Source: an uncultured Kineothrix sp. (GTDB taxonomy: Bacteria > Bacillota > Clostridia > Lachnospirales > Lachnospiraceae). Taken from it: 12,082 bases of DNA. The position numbers and the translations under genes were made by a program. The notes beneath the pieces are model-generated. The model was not told where the DNA came from. It ran no database searches and saw only the letters and a program-made list of their open reading frames with translations. The DNA is taken from assembly GCA_910587275.1 (NCBI GenBank), contig CAJUMD010000103.1:1-12082 (forward strand). Direction: 5' to 3'. Shown here one piece after another: positions 1 to 7,332 of this stretch; the stretch's first letter is position 1, and each line of letters begins with the position of its first letter.

Positions 1-62
1 GGCTTTTGCTGGTTATCAAAAAATATAATGCCGCATCATAGCATTCCTTTTTACTCTACCCA

Positions 63-347
63 GCACGGGAGGGAGTTTTTTGTGGGGCGGCGGCAGCGGG
101 ATTGCCTGTCCCGGATTTTCCGTGCTTCGTTTTCGGCGGGAGTTTCTTAGCAGAATGCGGATACCTAAGGGAAACCGGACAAGGATGTCCGGTTTAGCCC
201 GATTCGGCATGGATGCCGATAGAGGGCGACCGCAGCCGATGATAACCTTCCTCATTCTGCCTAGAAACTCCCAGCCGAAAAAAGTGCACGGAAAACCGGG
301 ACAGGCAATCCCGCTGCCGCCGCCCCACAAAAAACTCCCTCCCGTGC
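63..347. repeat. Long, nearly perfect inverted repeat (about 95-base arms)
   Basis: The left arm (63-157) and right arm (253-347) are reverse complements. The outer 47 bases (63-109 against 301-347) pair without a mismatch. The inner part pairs with two single-base bulges and about six mismatches. The arms are very GC-rich and contain blocks such as GGGGCGGCGGCAGCGGG. A 95-base centre (158-252) holds further hairpins. As RNA from either strand it would fold into one rod-like structure. Because of the symmetry, both strands show long open frames encoding similar Pro/Gly-rich products (16-363 minus, 80-472 plus); I regard these as by-products. It lies downstream of the polysaccharide operon. 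It could be a non-autonomous mobile element, a structured RNA, or a transcript-end barrier. I see no target-site duplication and no transposase. Confidence 0.9.
158..252. ncRNA. Structured centre of the long inverted repeat
   Basis: The space between the two long arms is not a featureless loop. A 10-base-pair hairpin has AAACCGGACA at 172-181 pairing with TGTCCGGTTT at 186-195 across loop AGGA. It is extended by GGG (169-171) with CCC (198-200). A second hairpin pairs 202-210 with 213-220 (ATTCGGCAT with ATGCCGAT, one bulged T). Together with the long stem this suggests a branched RNA fold. Neither the strand nor transcription can be shown from sequence alone, so the RNA call is tentative. 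Confidence 0.35.
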
Positions 348-362
348 GTCCTCCCACGAACA

Positions 363-385
363 TAACATTTCAGGCTGAACTGTTA
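363..385. repeat. Small imperfect palindrome beside the long inverted repeat
   Basis: TAACA (363-367) and TTCA (369-372) pair with TGAA (376-379) and TGTTA (381-385), giving nine base pairs with one internal mismatch and a three-base loop. No T-run follows on either strand, so it is not a typical terminator. It could be a processing hairpin or operator. The rest of 386-533, between this palindrome and the operon end, shows no convincing feature. Confidence 0.35.
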
Positions 386-533
386 CTTCCACATTTACGA
401 GATTCCTGTTTTCTATTTACAATACCACGAACCCGTACCCTTCTTCTAAAGACAGGGAACACAGTCTTTTAAAATATATTGTTCAGGAGATATACACCAT
501 GGAAACGGATGCACTTCTCAAAGGCGTGGAACA

Positions 534-800
534 TCATCCTTCCGCCAACGCCGCGTCCAACACCGCCTGCACTTTCTCCTTCTCAGGCACCCCTTCCAGC
601 AGCTTCTTCCCTTCCACAAAAAAGCATGGTACGTAATAATAATCCAACGTCTCCGCCAAACCGGGATCCGCTTCTTCGTCCACCCGCTTCACCGTAATCC
701 CCCTGTACTTTTCGTTTTCTTCCCTTAACTGCGCAATCATGGCATCCGCCTGCCTGCAATACGGACAATCTTCCAAAACCATCATCAGAATTTCTTTCAT
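534..800 (-). CDS. Small glutaredoxin/thioredoxin-like redox protein
   Basis: An 88-residue protein starting MKEILMMVLEDCPYC. Visible features are the redox motif CPYC at about residues 12-15 and a later Y-V-P segment, with the cis-proline typical of the thioredoxin fold, followed by FFVEGKKLLEG. The length fits glutaredoxins, and CPYC is the classic glutaredoxin active site. The likely role is dithiol/disulfide exchange in the cytoplasm; there is no signal peptide or membrane segment. I chose the ATG at 800 because AAGGGAAG lies just upstream and the domain begins there; a longer frame from 860 would add 20 unconserved residues overlapping the preceding gene. It starts 25 bases after the preceding glycosyltransferase, so it is probably the last gene of the polysaccharide operon. 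Its link to polysaccharide synthesis is unclear. Confidence 0.85.
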   Translation of the reverse strand: MKEILMMVLEDCPYCRQADAMIAQLREENEKYRGITVKRVDEEADPGLAETLDYYYVPCFFVEGKKLLEGVPEKEKVQAVLDAALAEG

Positions 801-825
801 CGTTCTTCCCTTTCTTTTTGTTGTA

Positions 826-2022
826 TTAAAATGTATTAAATAAGAAAACTTTCCTTCCATAAACTTTTACCGGCGCAACGCTAAGCGGTCCTTCCGCCGC
901 CGGAACCATCCGTCCCGTCTCCGCCAGTTCCCTGCAAAACCGCAGGAGTTCCGCTGCCGCATGTTCCGCGTTCCATCCATTCGCAACCGTTTCATATGCC
1001 GCCCAGCCAAGCCGCCATATCCTATCCGGGTCCGCCGCCAGCGCCTTCACCTGTGCCGCAAACTCCCCGTAAGTCTTCCGGTAAACCAGTCCGTTTTCCC
1101 CATGGCGCAGCAGAAACGGCACCGCTCCCGCCTCCGCATTGGCTACCACCGCGCACCCGCTGTTCATCGCCTCGTTCACCACGGCGCCCCAGCCTTCCAA
1201 ATGATTGCTGGTAAACAGATGGACATGACACTTTTCCATGATTTCGCGGACCCTGGCAGGCTCCGTATAACCGTAAAAAGTAAACATGTCTTCCAGCCCC
1301 TTTTCCCGGACCTGCCCCCGGACCCTTTCCTCCAATTCACCGCTTCCCGCCATGTGTATATGGAACTTCCGCCCCTCCCGGAACAATTCCTCCCCAATCC
1401 GCACCGCGAATTCAGGATGCTTCAAGGGAAGAAAACGCCCTGCCCATACCATATGGATTTTTCCGTCCCGCATCTTCTTTGCCGCCAGCCCTTCCTCCGT
1501 ATACTGCCTGGTCTCCGGGAAATAGCCGAAACGGAACATCTTATCCGGGTATGCCCGCACGATATGGAAATCCGACGCTACATACGCCCCGGCACAAAGC
1601 AGCCCCACCGGCTGTTTGCCAAACCGGGTGTGGTCCTTGTATTTCCGCACAAGTCCCCTTGGGGACACCGCCTTCCACTGTCCTTCCCGGTACAGCCTTT
1701 CACTGACCCGCAGCGACGGTTTTCCGTTTTCCAGCCTTTTTTTTATCATTTCCGTTACATCCAGTAAATCTTCCTGCCGGATCCACCCGAATACTACGAT
1801 ATCGCTTTCCAGTATCAGTTTCCGGCAGGCCGGTCCGTCCTCATACAGATATTTCACGTAAGGAAGACCGTCCACACCCTTTCCCCACCCCATGGCGACC
1901 CGTTCCTCCTCCATGGGTTCCGTCTGTATGAAACGATACCCTTCACCCAGGCTTTGGTAACAGGCATTGGAAAACGGAATTTGGTGATGATTGATATAAT
2001 TGGATACAAAAGTAATCGTCAT
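826..2022 (-). CDS. GT4-family glycosyltransferase
   Basis: A 398-residue predicted cytoplasmic glycosyltransferase of GT-B fold. The C-terminal half is typical of GT4 (glycosyltransferases group 1): MVWAGRFLPLKHPEFAV at about 191-207 opens the donor domain. LEGWGAVVNEAMNSG at about 275-289 carries the E-X7-E motif (E276, E284) that contacts the nucleotide-sugar donor. The N-terminal acceptor domain is divergent. It probably adds one sugar to the lipid-linked repeat unit; donor and acceptor cannot be predicted. I prefer the ATG at 2022, with GGGAG eight bases upstream and an ATGA overlap with the stop of the preceding gene, over the in-frame TTG at 2028. The overlap suggests translational coupling. 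Confidence 0.9.
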   Translation of the reverse strand: MTITFVSNYINHHQIPFSNACYQSLGEGYRFIQTEPMEEERVAMGWGKGVDGLPYVKYLYEDGPACRKLILESDIVVFGWIRQEDLLDVTEMIKKRLENGKPSLRVSERLYREGQWKAVSPRGLVRKYKDHTRFGKQPVGLLCAGAYVASDFHIVRAYPDKMFRFGYFPETRQYTEEGLAAKKMRDGKIHMVWAGRFLPLKHPEFAVRIGEELFREGRKFHIHMAGSGELEERVRGQVREKGLEDMFTFYGYTEPARVREIMEKCHVHLFTSNHLEGWGAVVNEAMNSGCAVVANAEAGAVPFLLRHGENGLVYRKTYGEFAAQVKALAADPDRIWRLGWAAYETVANGWNAEHAAAELLRFCRELAETGRMVPAAEGPLSVAPVKVYGRKVFLFNTF

Positions 2023-3314
2023 TGGCAAATCTCCCTGTAAATGGCAAGCATTCGCTTATAATTTTTCTCCCCGTCATGGGTGTCAAAAGCCCTTATCCTT
2101 GCCCGCTGCGCCCTCTTTACGGCTTCCTCCGGCTCCTGCCATACCCGTTTGATACACGCCGCCAGCTCCCTTACGTTTCCGGCTTCATACAAAAGCCCTT
2201 CCCTGCCGTCCTCAATCATACTGGGAATCCCCCCTGTGCGCGCCGCCACCACCGGCACGCCCAACAGCATCGCCTCCCCCATGGAATTGGGCGAATTTTC
2301 CAAAGAAGACGGACAGACAAACAGACCCGACCGTAAAAATACAGCCTTCATCTCCTGTGCCGACAGCTTTCCAAGCACTTCCACATGCCCTTCCAGCCCA
2401 AGGGACTTTACCAGTTCCAACAGATATTTCCCGTAAGACGAAATCTTTACCTTCTCTTTCCATGTCCGGTTCCCGATAATGCTGTTTCCCGCCACTCTGA
2501 CCCGCGCCTTTGGATATTCCCCTACCACTTCCCCCAAAGCCAGCAGGACATAATGGAACCCCTTTAGGGGATAATCCCCCTGGCTTAAAAAAATGCTGTA
2601 CGGCTCCGCCTTCTCCCGCTCCCATCTGCCTTCATAAAAAGGGGAACGCATGGTTTCGTTCATGAAATGGTACTCCGCCCCCGGATTCACGCGCCCCGTT
2701 TCCGCACGGTCAAACCCCGTCCGGCCCGTGATATGCCCGGTTTTGCGCAGGGCTTCCTTCTCCCGCTCCCCGCGCACCCGGAACTTCTCCTGCTGCTGTA
2801 AAATACCGTCCTTTTTCAGCCAGTCCCGGAACGTCTTCCTGCGCACCACCCGTTCCGGCAGATCCGCCAAATAAGCATCCGCACAGGCATAACAAAGCCC
2901 CTGGATACCGATTAGCGTCCGCTCCGGCCGTCCGAATGCCCTCACCATGGCAAGCGTATGCGGAAATTCCGTCCCGAAAATATGCACCAGGTCCGGCTGA
3001 AAATCCTTAAGGATTTCCAAAAAACGTTCTTCCATCCCCGTATCATACTTTTCCGGCGAAGACAGCCGTTCTTCAAACGCGTAACAGACCGTCCCGCTCT
3101 CTCCCAAACGGAACCCGGGTTTTCCCGCGCACCTTTCTTCCACTTGTGCCGGATTCCCTTCCACGGGAAAACAAATCCCCAGTTCCACTCCTCCGTCCCC
3201 GCCGCAGATCCTTCCGTAACACCCCGTCAGCCATCCCTCTCTGTTACTGTAAGGAAGCCCAAGTTCCTCCGCAACTGCCGGAATCATAATATTGCACAAC
3301 CACAAAACCTTCAT
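2019..3314 (-). CDS. GT4-family glycosyltransferase
   Basis: A 431-residue GT-B type glycosyltransferase. The N-terminal domain opens with MKVLWLCNIMIPAVAEELG, with PDLVHIFGTE at about 107-116, common in GT4 acceptor domains. The C-terminal donor domain has IFLSQGDYPLKGFHYVL (about 241-257), VEVLGKLS (311-318), and SLENSPNSMGEAM (337-349) with the E-X7-E pair E339/E347. It probably transfers a sugar in repeat-unit assembly. The start at 3314 is favoured by GGAGAGG six bases upstream; an open frame extends to 3404 but those extra 30 residues overlap the previous gene and do not resemble the family start. ATG at 3320 is possible but sits too close to the ribosome binding site. The stop overlaps the next ATG by four bases. 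Confidence 0.9.
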   Translation of the reverse strand: MKVLWLCNIMIPAVAEELGLPYSNREGWLTGCYGRICGGDGGVELGICFPVEGNPAQVEERCAGKPGFRLGESGTVCYAFEERLSSPEKYDTGMEERFLEILKDFQPDLVHIFGTEFPHTLAMVRAFGRPERTLIGIQGLCYACADAYLADLPERVVRRKTFRDWLKKDGILQQQEKFRVRGEREKEALRKTGHITGRTGFDRAETGRVNPGAEYHFMNETMRSPFYEGRWEREKAEPYSIFLSQGDYPLKGFHYVLLALGEVVGEYPKARVRVAGNSIIGNRTWKEKVKISSYGKYLLELVKSLGLEGHVEVLGKLSAQEMKAVFLRSGLFVCPSSLENSPNSMGEAMLLGVPVVAARTGGIPSMIEDGREGLLYEAGNVRELAACIKRVWQEPEEAVKRAQRARIRAFDTHDGEKNYKRMLAIYREICQ

Positions 3315-3343
3315 CCGCATCCTCTCCGTGATATCCGATACCG

Positions 3344-4180
3344 CTATCTCTTTCCCCTGCGGTACACCAACCCCTTCGCCCACTGGTACGCCCTTCCTGT
3401 CCATTTATTCCCCGCCAGCCATGACCGTACCCCGGCAAATGTCGCCATCATAACCAGCCGGTATTTCAAAACCTGTCCCCGCGTCATATATTTATTTACA
3501 ATCTCTTTATGTTCCAACGCCGAAATCTTCCTGTTTTCCTTCGTTTCCGAAAACCCGCCTCCTTCATAATCCGCCACCAGCACCGGCAGGTAAACCGTTT
3601 CCGCTTTTCCCTTAAAAAAGCACCAAAGAAAATGCTCGTAATCCGCCCGCACCCGGTACCGGATGTCAAATCCCTTTTCCCGCATCAGTTCCGCCCCGTA
3701 AAAACAAGCCTGGTGACAGGGCACATTCCGGTAACACCCGAACGCATCCATGGACGGATTGGAGGATACCCGCCCCTTCGTCCGGTGCTCGAAAATATCC
3801 CCGTAAAAGATATACTTCGTTCCGCTCCCTTCCTTCTTTCGTTCTTCCATCCGCTCCTTCACGCGCAAGAGCACATCCCTGTCATAAAAAACATCCCCGC
3901 TGTTTAAAAAATAAACGTATTCCCCCCGTACCCTGCAAAGCGCCTGGTTCATCGCATCGTAAATCCCCCGGTCCCTTTCGCAAAACACCCGGATACGCCC
4001 GTCTTCCGGAAGACGCTCCACACTCCCGTCCGAAGACAGCCCGTCCTTCACGATAATCTCATAATCCCTGAAACTCTGTCCCAAAATACTGTTCACCGTA
4101 ATGCCCAGCCGCTCCCCCGCATTCAGGCAGACCACGATGATACTGAACTTTATATTGGATTTTCTTCCGGTTTCCCCCAT
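3344..4180 (-). CDS. GT2-family glycosyltransferase (GT-A fold)
   Basis: A 278-residue protein. The GT2 N-terminal strand is FSIIVVCLNAG (12-22), followed by EIIVKDGLSSDGS (41-53), the nucleotide-binding Asp region. FLNSGDVFYD at 91-100 occupies the position of the metal-binding DXD, here as N-S-G-D. This KDG-SSDGS / NSGD combination is common in WcaA-like capsule and exopolysaccharide transferases. YRVRADYEHFLWCF farther on matches the usual acceptor-side ED/DY region. There are no clear membrane segments; the C-terminal tail is basic, which may help membrane association. GGAGG lies seven bases before the ATG. It is followed after 29 bases by the next gene. The sugar donor is unknown. Confidence 0.9.
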   Translation of the reverse strand: MGETGRKSNIKFSIIVVCLNAGERLGITVNSILGQSFRDYEIIVKDGLSSDGSVERLPEDGRIRVFCERDRGIYDAMNQALCRVRGEYVYFLNSGDVFYDRDVLLRVKERMEERKKEGSGTKYIFYGDIFEHRTKGRVSSNPSMDAFGCYRNVPCHQACFYGAELMREKGFDIRYRVRADYEHFLWCFFKGKAETVYLPVLVADYEGGGFSETKENRKISALEHKEIVNKYMTRGQVLKYRLVMMATFAGVRSWLAGNKWTGRAYQWAKGLVYRRGKR

Positions 4181-4222
4181 ACTCCATCCTCCGTCCCGAA
4201 ACGTGTTTCAAACATGCCAAAA

Positions 4223-5359
4223 CTAATTCACATCCGACAAAATCGGCACCATATCATGGAACATGAACGTCTGGTAAGGCAGCACCCGGATTCCGTCATT
4301 GCCGGCCCGCATCAGGTACAGCACAAAATATCCCGATGCGGCAAGCGCCACCGCCACGCTCCAAAACCGCTTCTGTCTCCGGTCCCCAATCTTTGCAAGC
4401 ACCGCAGGAATAAACAGAATCTGCGTCATATTCAGGTAATACCCGATTCTTGTAATAATCGGCAGGAACGAACAGCAGGTATACAGCACCAACGCCCCCA
4501 GATTACAGAAGAAATAGAACCGGTTCCTCTTACTGCCCGCCACCGCCTGCTTATAATATAACAGGGAGAACACCAGCACCCCCGCGCACCGCAGGATATT
4601 AAACCAACTGATTCCGCCTTCCAGGTATTCCGTATCCTCATAGGAAGGGTACAAAAACACCACCGCTTTCAGATAAAAATCCTGCATATAGAAAAACGTG
4701 GTACAAAACAGCGCCATCAGCACAAACTGCCACTTTTTCCATGCCAGCGTGGCGAGGAAATACAAAGGGATTACCACCAGCATGGACTTATGGAAGGCGG
4801 AGCCCAAAAGCACAAAAAAGAGGAATTTCCCCCACTCCCCTTTCAGTACGTATTTCACCGCATACAGAGCCAGCGCCAGCGCCAGATAATACCGCACCGT
4901 ATTAAATGTGGAAAAATAGAAGCCAAACGCCATAAACAGGAAAAAGCTCCACCCGAAGCTGTCGCTCTGCCCATACAGCGCCAGCAGAAACAGCGCCAGC
5001 GTAAAAAAGGCGAACACGGCAAACACAAGCAGGAAATTCTCTCCCCCTGCCAGCCGGTACAGCACCGCCACCAACAGGTTAAAACCTGCTTCCGTAGGCA
5101 CGTAACTGTATGCATCACAGGCAATCAGATGCATGAATTCCACATATTTCGCATAATCGTTTCCCACATTCAGGCGGCACGCCGATACCGCAAACAAAAC
5201 AAGAAAAATGGTACAAAGGCACAGCGCATTCCACGCCTGTCTCCTGCTGATTCCCCTTTCCGGCACTGCCGTTCCGTTACTGCCTGCCCATTCCGGTACC
5301 GTCCGCACAAATGCCGCCAGCCCCACGGTTCCTGCGGCTATCAACACATATAACATCAT
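4223..5359 (-). CDS. EpsG-family multi-pass membrane protein, probable exopolysaccharide polymerase
   Basis: A 378-residue, very hydrophobic protein with roughly ten predicted membrane segments. EpsG-family hallmarks are visible: RLNVGNDYAKYVEFM at about 61-75, FNTVRYYLALALALY in the middle, the following SAFHKSML segment, and TRIGYYLNM near the C-terminal third. EpsG proteins occupy the place of the Wzy polymerase in Gram-positive exopolysaccharide loci, so it probably joins repeat units outside the membrane. I chose the ATG at 5359: AGGAG lies six bases upstream, and ATGA overlaps the previous gene's stop. An upstream frame to 5428 exists but lies inside that gene. The symbol is left blank because orthology to Bacillus epsG is not proven. 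Confidence 0.88.
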   Translation of the reverse strand: MMLYVLIAAGTVGLAAFVRTVPEWAGSNGTAVPERGISRRQAWNALCLCTIFLVLFAVSACRLNVGNDYAKYVEFMHLIACDAYSYVPTEAGFNLLVAVLYRLAGGENFLLVFAVFAFFTLALFLLALYGQSDSFGWSFFLFMAFGFYFSTFNTVRYYLALALALYAVKYVLKGEWGKFLFFVLLGSAFHKSMLVVIPLYFLATLAWKKWQFVLMALFCTTFFYMQDFYLKAVVFLYPSYEDTEYLEGGISWFNILRCAGVLVFSLLYYKQAVAGSKRNRFYFFCNLGALVLYTCCSFLPIITRIGYYLNMTQILFIPAVLAKIGDRRQKRFWSVAVALAASGYFVLYLMRAGNDGIRVLPYQTFMFHDMVPILSDVN

Positions 5360-6153
5360 TTCCCGCTCCTGTCCGGCTCCGCGCCTTCCCTGATTCCCGC
5401 CTTCATCAGCCCGTACGCATGTTTCCATCCGGTTTCTTTACACATCTCCCCCCTATGTGCCAAAAGAAAACGCAGGGAAAACGGCACCGCCATCCTTCCG
5501 TACAGAAAATGGTACAAAACACCCCTGTCCTTAAAGAATTTATCATTGTATCCATGGAACCACGTGGATTCCCTCTCTTTTTCTTCCCCGATGACCACGG
5601 AGGATGCCATAATCTTTAATCCCGCCTTAAGGCAGTCCCGCAAAAATAAGCTGTCTTCGCCGTTGCTGTACTTCGCTCCCCCTCCGAACAACAGGGAAAA
5701 GTTCACGTTGGCACGGTGCAGCGCATCCGTCCTCGCCGCGATACTGTATGCCGGATACCTGCCGTAATTGTACCAGCGGACCCTTTTCTCCCCTTCGTTC
5801 CAGTAGGTCTTCCTCGACGGTGCCACTTTCACGTTGAACAAAATCATGTCCGCATCCCGATGATTGCGGAACGCTTCCTCAATCTTCCCCGCATATCCCG
5901 TATCGTACACGATATCTTCATCGGAAAACAGGCAAAGTTCCCCCTCCGCCCGCATCAGGGCGCTGTTCCTCGACAGCCCGACCCCCCGTTCCTTTAAACT
6001 GTAACAGCGCACGGTATGCCCCTTATGGCTGTATTCCTCATAGCCAAAGCAGCCGCACTGGTTAATAACGATGGCATCCGTTTCCATATTCATCCGTTCC
6101 GCCAGGCTCCGTACATCCTGGTTAACGGTTGACACTAACATCTGTAATCCCAT
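5356..6153 (-). CDS. Divergent GT2-family glycosyltransferase
   Basis: A 265-residue protein that resembles a less common GT2 branch: MLVSTVNQDV at 5-14 replaces the usual IVPVYN start, and DAIVINQCG (26-34) replaces the DDGS strand. GVGLSRNSALMRAEG (57-71), FSDEDIVY (76-83, DED as the metal-binding acidic motif) and NGEDSLFLRDCLKAG (164-178) are recognisable GT2 elements. It probably adds a sugar in the repeat unit. The ATG at 6153 has AAGGAG six bases upstream; the TTG at 6174 gives a longer frame without clear support. The start lies inside the end of the preceding chain-length gene, a 32-base overlap, which is unusual but supported by the ribosome binding site. Confidence 0.85.
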   Translation of the reverse strand: MGLQMLVSTVNQDVRSLAERMNMETDAIVINQCGCFGYEEYSHKGHTVRCYSLKERGVGLSRNSALMRAEGELCLFSDEDIVYDTGYAGKIEEAFRNHRDADMILFNVKVAPSRKTYWNEGEKRVRWYNYGRYPAYSIAARTDALHRANVNFSLLFGGGAKYSNGEDSLFLRDCLKAGLKIMASSVVIGEEKERESTWFHGYNDKFFKDRGVLYHFLYGRMAVPFSLRFLLAHRGEMCKETGWKHAYGLMKAGIREGAEPDRSGK

Positions 6154-7306
6154 ATACGGCTCCTTTTTTGCCAAAATAATACCGCCTTAAAAATTTTTCT
6201 TCCGCCTTTATGATGACAATACCCAAAATCCCACAGTCCTGCTTCTCTAAATTTCCCAACGTGCGCTCCAGACGTTTTCCGTTGCCGCCGCCAAAACGCA
6301 CCGTCAGGATAACACCGTCCGTTTCCCGTATTTTCCGGTAAACTTCCTCCCCTTCCTCCACGCTTCCTGCCACGCACAACTGCGGCAGTCCGTTTCCGCC
6401 CGCTGCCGCAGTTTGCACAGCCTCCGGCATACGCTCCGCTCCGTGCAGCTCCCGCCCCCTCTCCGGCGCGCTTCCCTTACCGGCCGCAGCTTCCATCTCC
6501 CGTGCCGCATCCAGGGCATCCGCTGCCGCATCCAGGGCTGCCACCGCCACCGTCACCGCATTCCGGCACAAGTAAGCATAATTGGCGGCAAATTCCCTTC
6601 CGTAAGATTCCTTCTCCTGCCCGTCCCTGCCGGACGCAAACATTCCCAACACCGGTATCCCGTAACGTTTCTCCACATCCCGCGCCACATATACCGAATC
6701 GTCCATCACGTAATAAAACGCCAAAAGCAGCAGGGAAACGGCAAGCCCAACCACCGCCCCCGTCACCGCCGCATTGACCGTGCGGTTATCCCACACAATC
6801 TGGCGGGGTTCCACCGTACTGTATACCTCGATACTGTCAAAGAGCCTGTCCGTCTCCCCCAAATGCACCAGCGACTTCTGCGTCGCTTCCATAATCTGCG
6901 CCGTACGTTCCGCCTCATTGGTGGTAATGGTGATGGTCAGCAGACGGATGTCGGATAATATCTCCGCTTTCGTGGCGGCAATCACCATATCCCGCTCCGT
7001 CCCTTCCGGAAGCGCTTCCATGGTAACATCCAAAATCGGGTCCGTCGCCATCAAATCATTCCATGTATAACCGTTATAAGTCAGCTCATTAAAATCCTGC
7101 GGGTCGCAGTTGAAATTCAGGTACAGTTTGGAAACCGATTCAAATTCCCGCTCCGATGCGGAAAAAACATGGATGAGCAAATATACCCCGCCAAAAAGCA
7201 GAGCACCTGCCGCCGCCGCGGCAGCCGGCATCCATATCTTTTTGCAGAGCAACAGCAATATCCGCTTTACGTCCAGCCCCTCCTGCATATACCTTTGATT
7301 TTCCAT
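6122..7306 (-). CDS. Wzz/CpsC-like chain-length determinant with degenerate kinase-like tail
   Basis: A 394-residue membrane protein. The first membrane segment is about 26-48, an extracytoplasmic region about 50-177, and the second segment about 178-200. MDDSVYVARDVEKRYGIPVLGMF (201-223) is the linker that in Wzz/tyrosine-kinase proteins leads to the kinase. The tail continues with an Ala-rich stretch (254-275) and then QLCVAGS, DGVILTVRFGG (330-340) and GILGIVIIKAEEKFLRRYYF (359-378), which resemble the last strands of the CpsD/BY-kinase domain. No Walker A or Walker B motif is visible. Likely role: control of polysaccharide chain length with the EpsG-like polymerase. The start at 7306 has GGAG six bases upstream; the open frame reaches 7456 but that part overlaps the previous gene. 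Confidence 0.85.
   Translation of the reverse strand: MENQRYMQEGLDVKRILLLLCKKIWMPAAAAAAGALLFGGVYLLIHVFSASEREFESVSKLYLNFNCDPQDFNELTYNGYTWNDLMATDPILDVTMEALPEGTERDMVIAATKAEILSDIRLLTITITTNEAERTAQIMEATQKSLVHLGETDRLFDSIEVYSTVEPRQIVWDNRTVNAAVTGAVVGLAVSLLLLAFYYVMDDSVYVARDVEKRYGIPVLGMFASGRDGQEKESYGREFAANYAYLCRNAVTVAVAALDAAADALDAAREMEAAAGKGSAPERGRELHGAERMPEAVQTAAAGGNGLPQLCVAGSVEEGEEVYRKIRETDGVILTVRFGGGNGKRLERTLGNLEKQDCGILGIVIIKAEEKFLRRYYFGKKGAVYGITDVSVNR
6503..6538. repeat. Two-copy 21-base-period repeat inside the chain-length gene
   Basis: TGCCGCATCCAGGGC occurs at 6503-6517 and again at 6524-6538, a 21-base offset. It encodes a seven-residue alanine-rich unit repeated in the chain-length protein (ALDAAAD then ALDAARE). 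The repeat lies in the linker before the degenerate kinase-like tail, where copy number could vary by slippage without shifting the frame. Confidence 0.8.
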
Positions 7307-7332
7307 GATTATCTCCGTTATTCTTTTCGCAT

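Noticed and set aside
16..472. Two long open frames on opposite strands (16-363 minus and 80-472 plus) that could be called hypothetical proteins.
   Set aside because: They are mirror products of the inverted repeat: both contain the same Pro/Gly-rich stretches, cover the stem, and lack known domains. The symmetry of the DNA explains both frames.
484..636. A plus-strand ATG at 499 preceded by an excellent ribosome binding site (AGGAGATATACACC), giving a 45-residue frame.
   Set aside because: It is mostly antisense to the glutaredoxin-like gene, its product is low-complexity Ser/Thr/Pro, and it shows no recognisable motif. The resemblance to an expression-vector leader looks coincidental since no vector sequence surrounds it.
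961..1767. A 268-codon plus-strand open frame.
   Set aside because: It is antisense to a clear GT4 glycosyltransferase, is rich in Pro, Arg and His as expected for the shadow of a GC-rich gene, and shows no domain.
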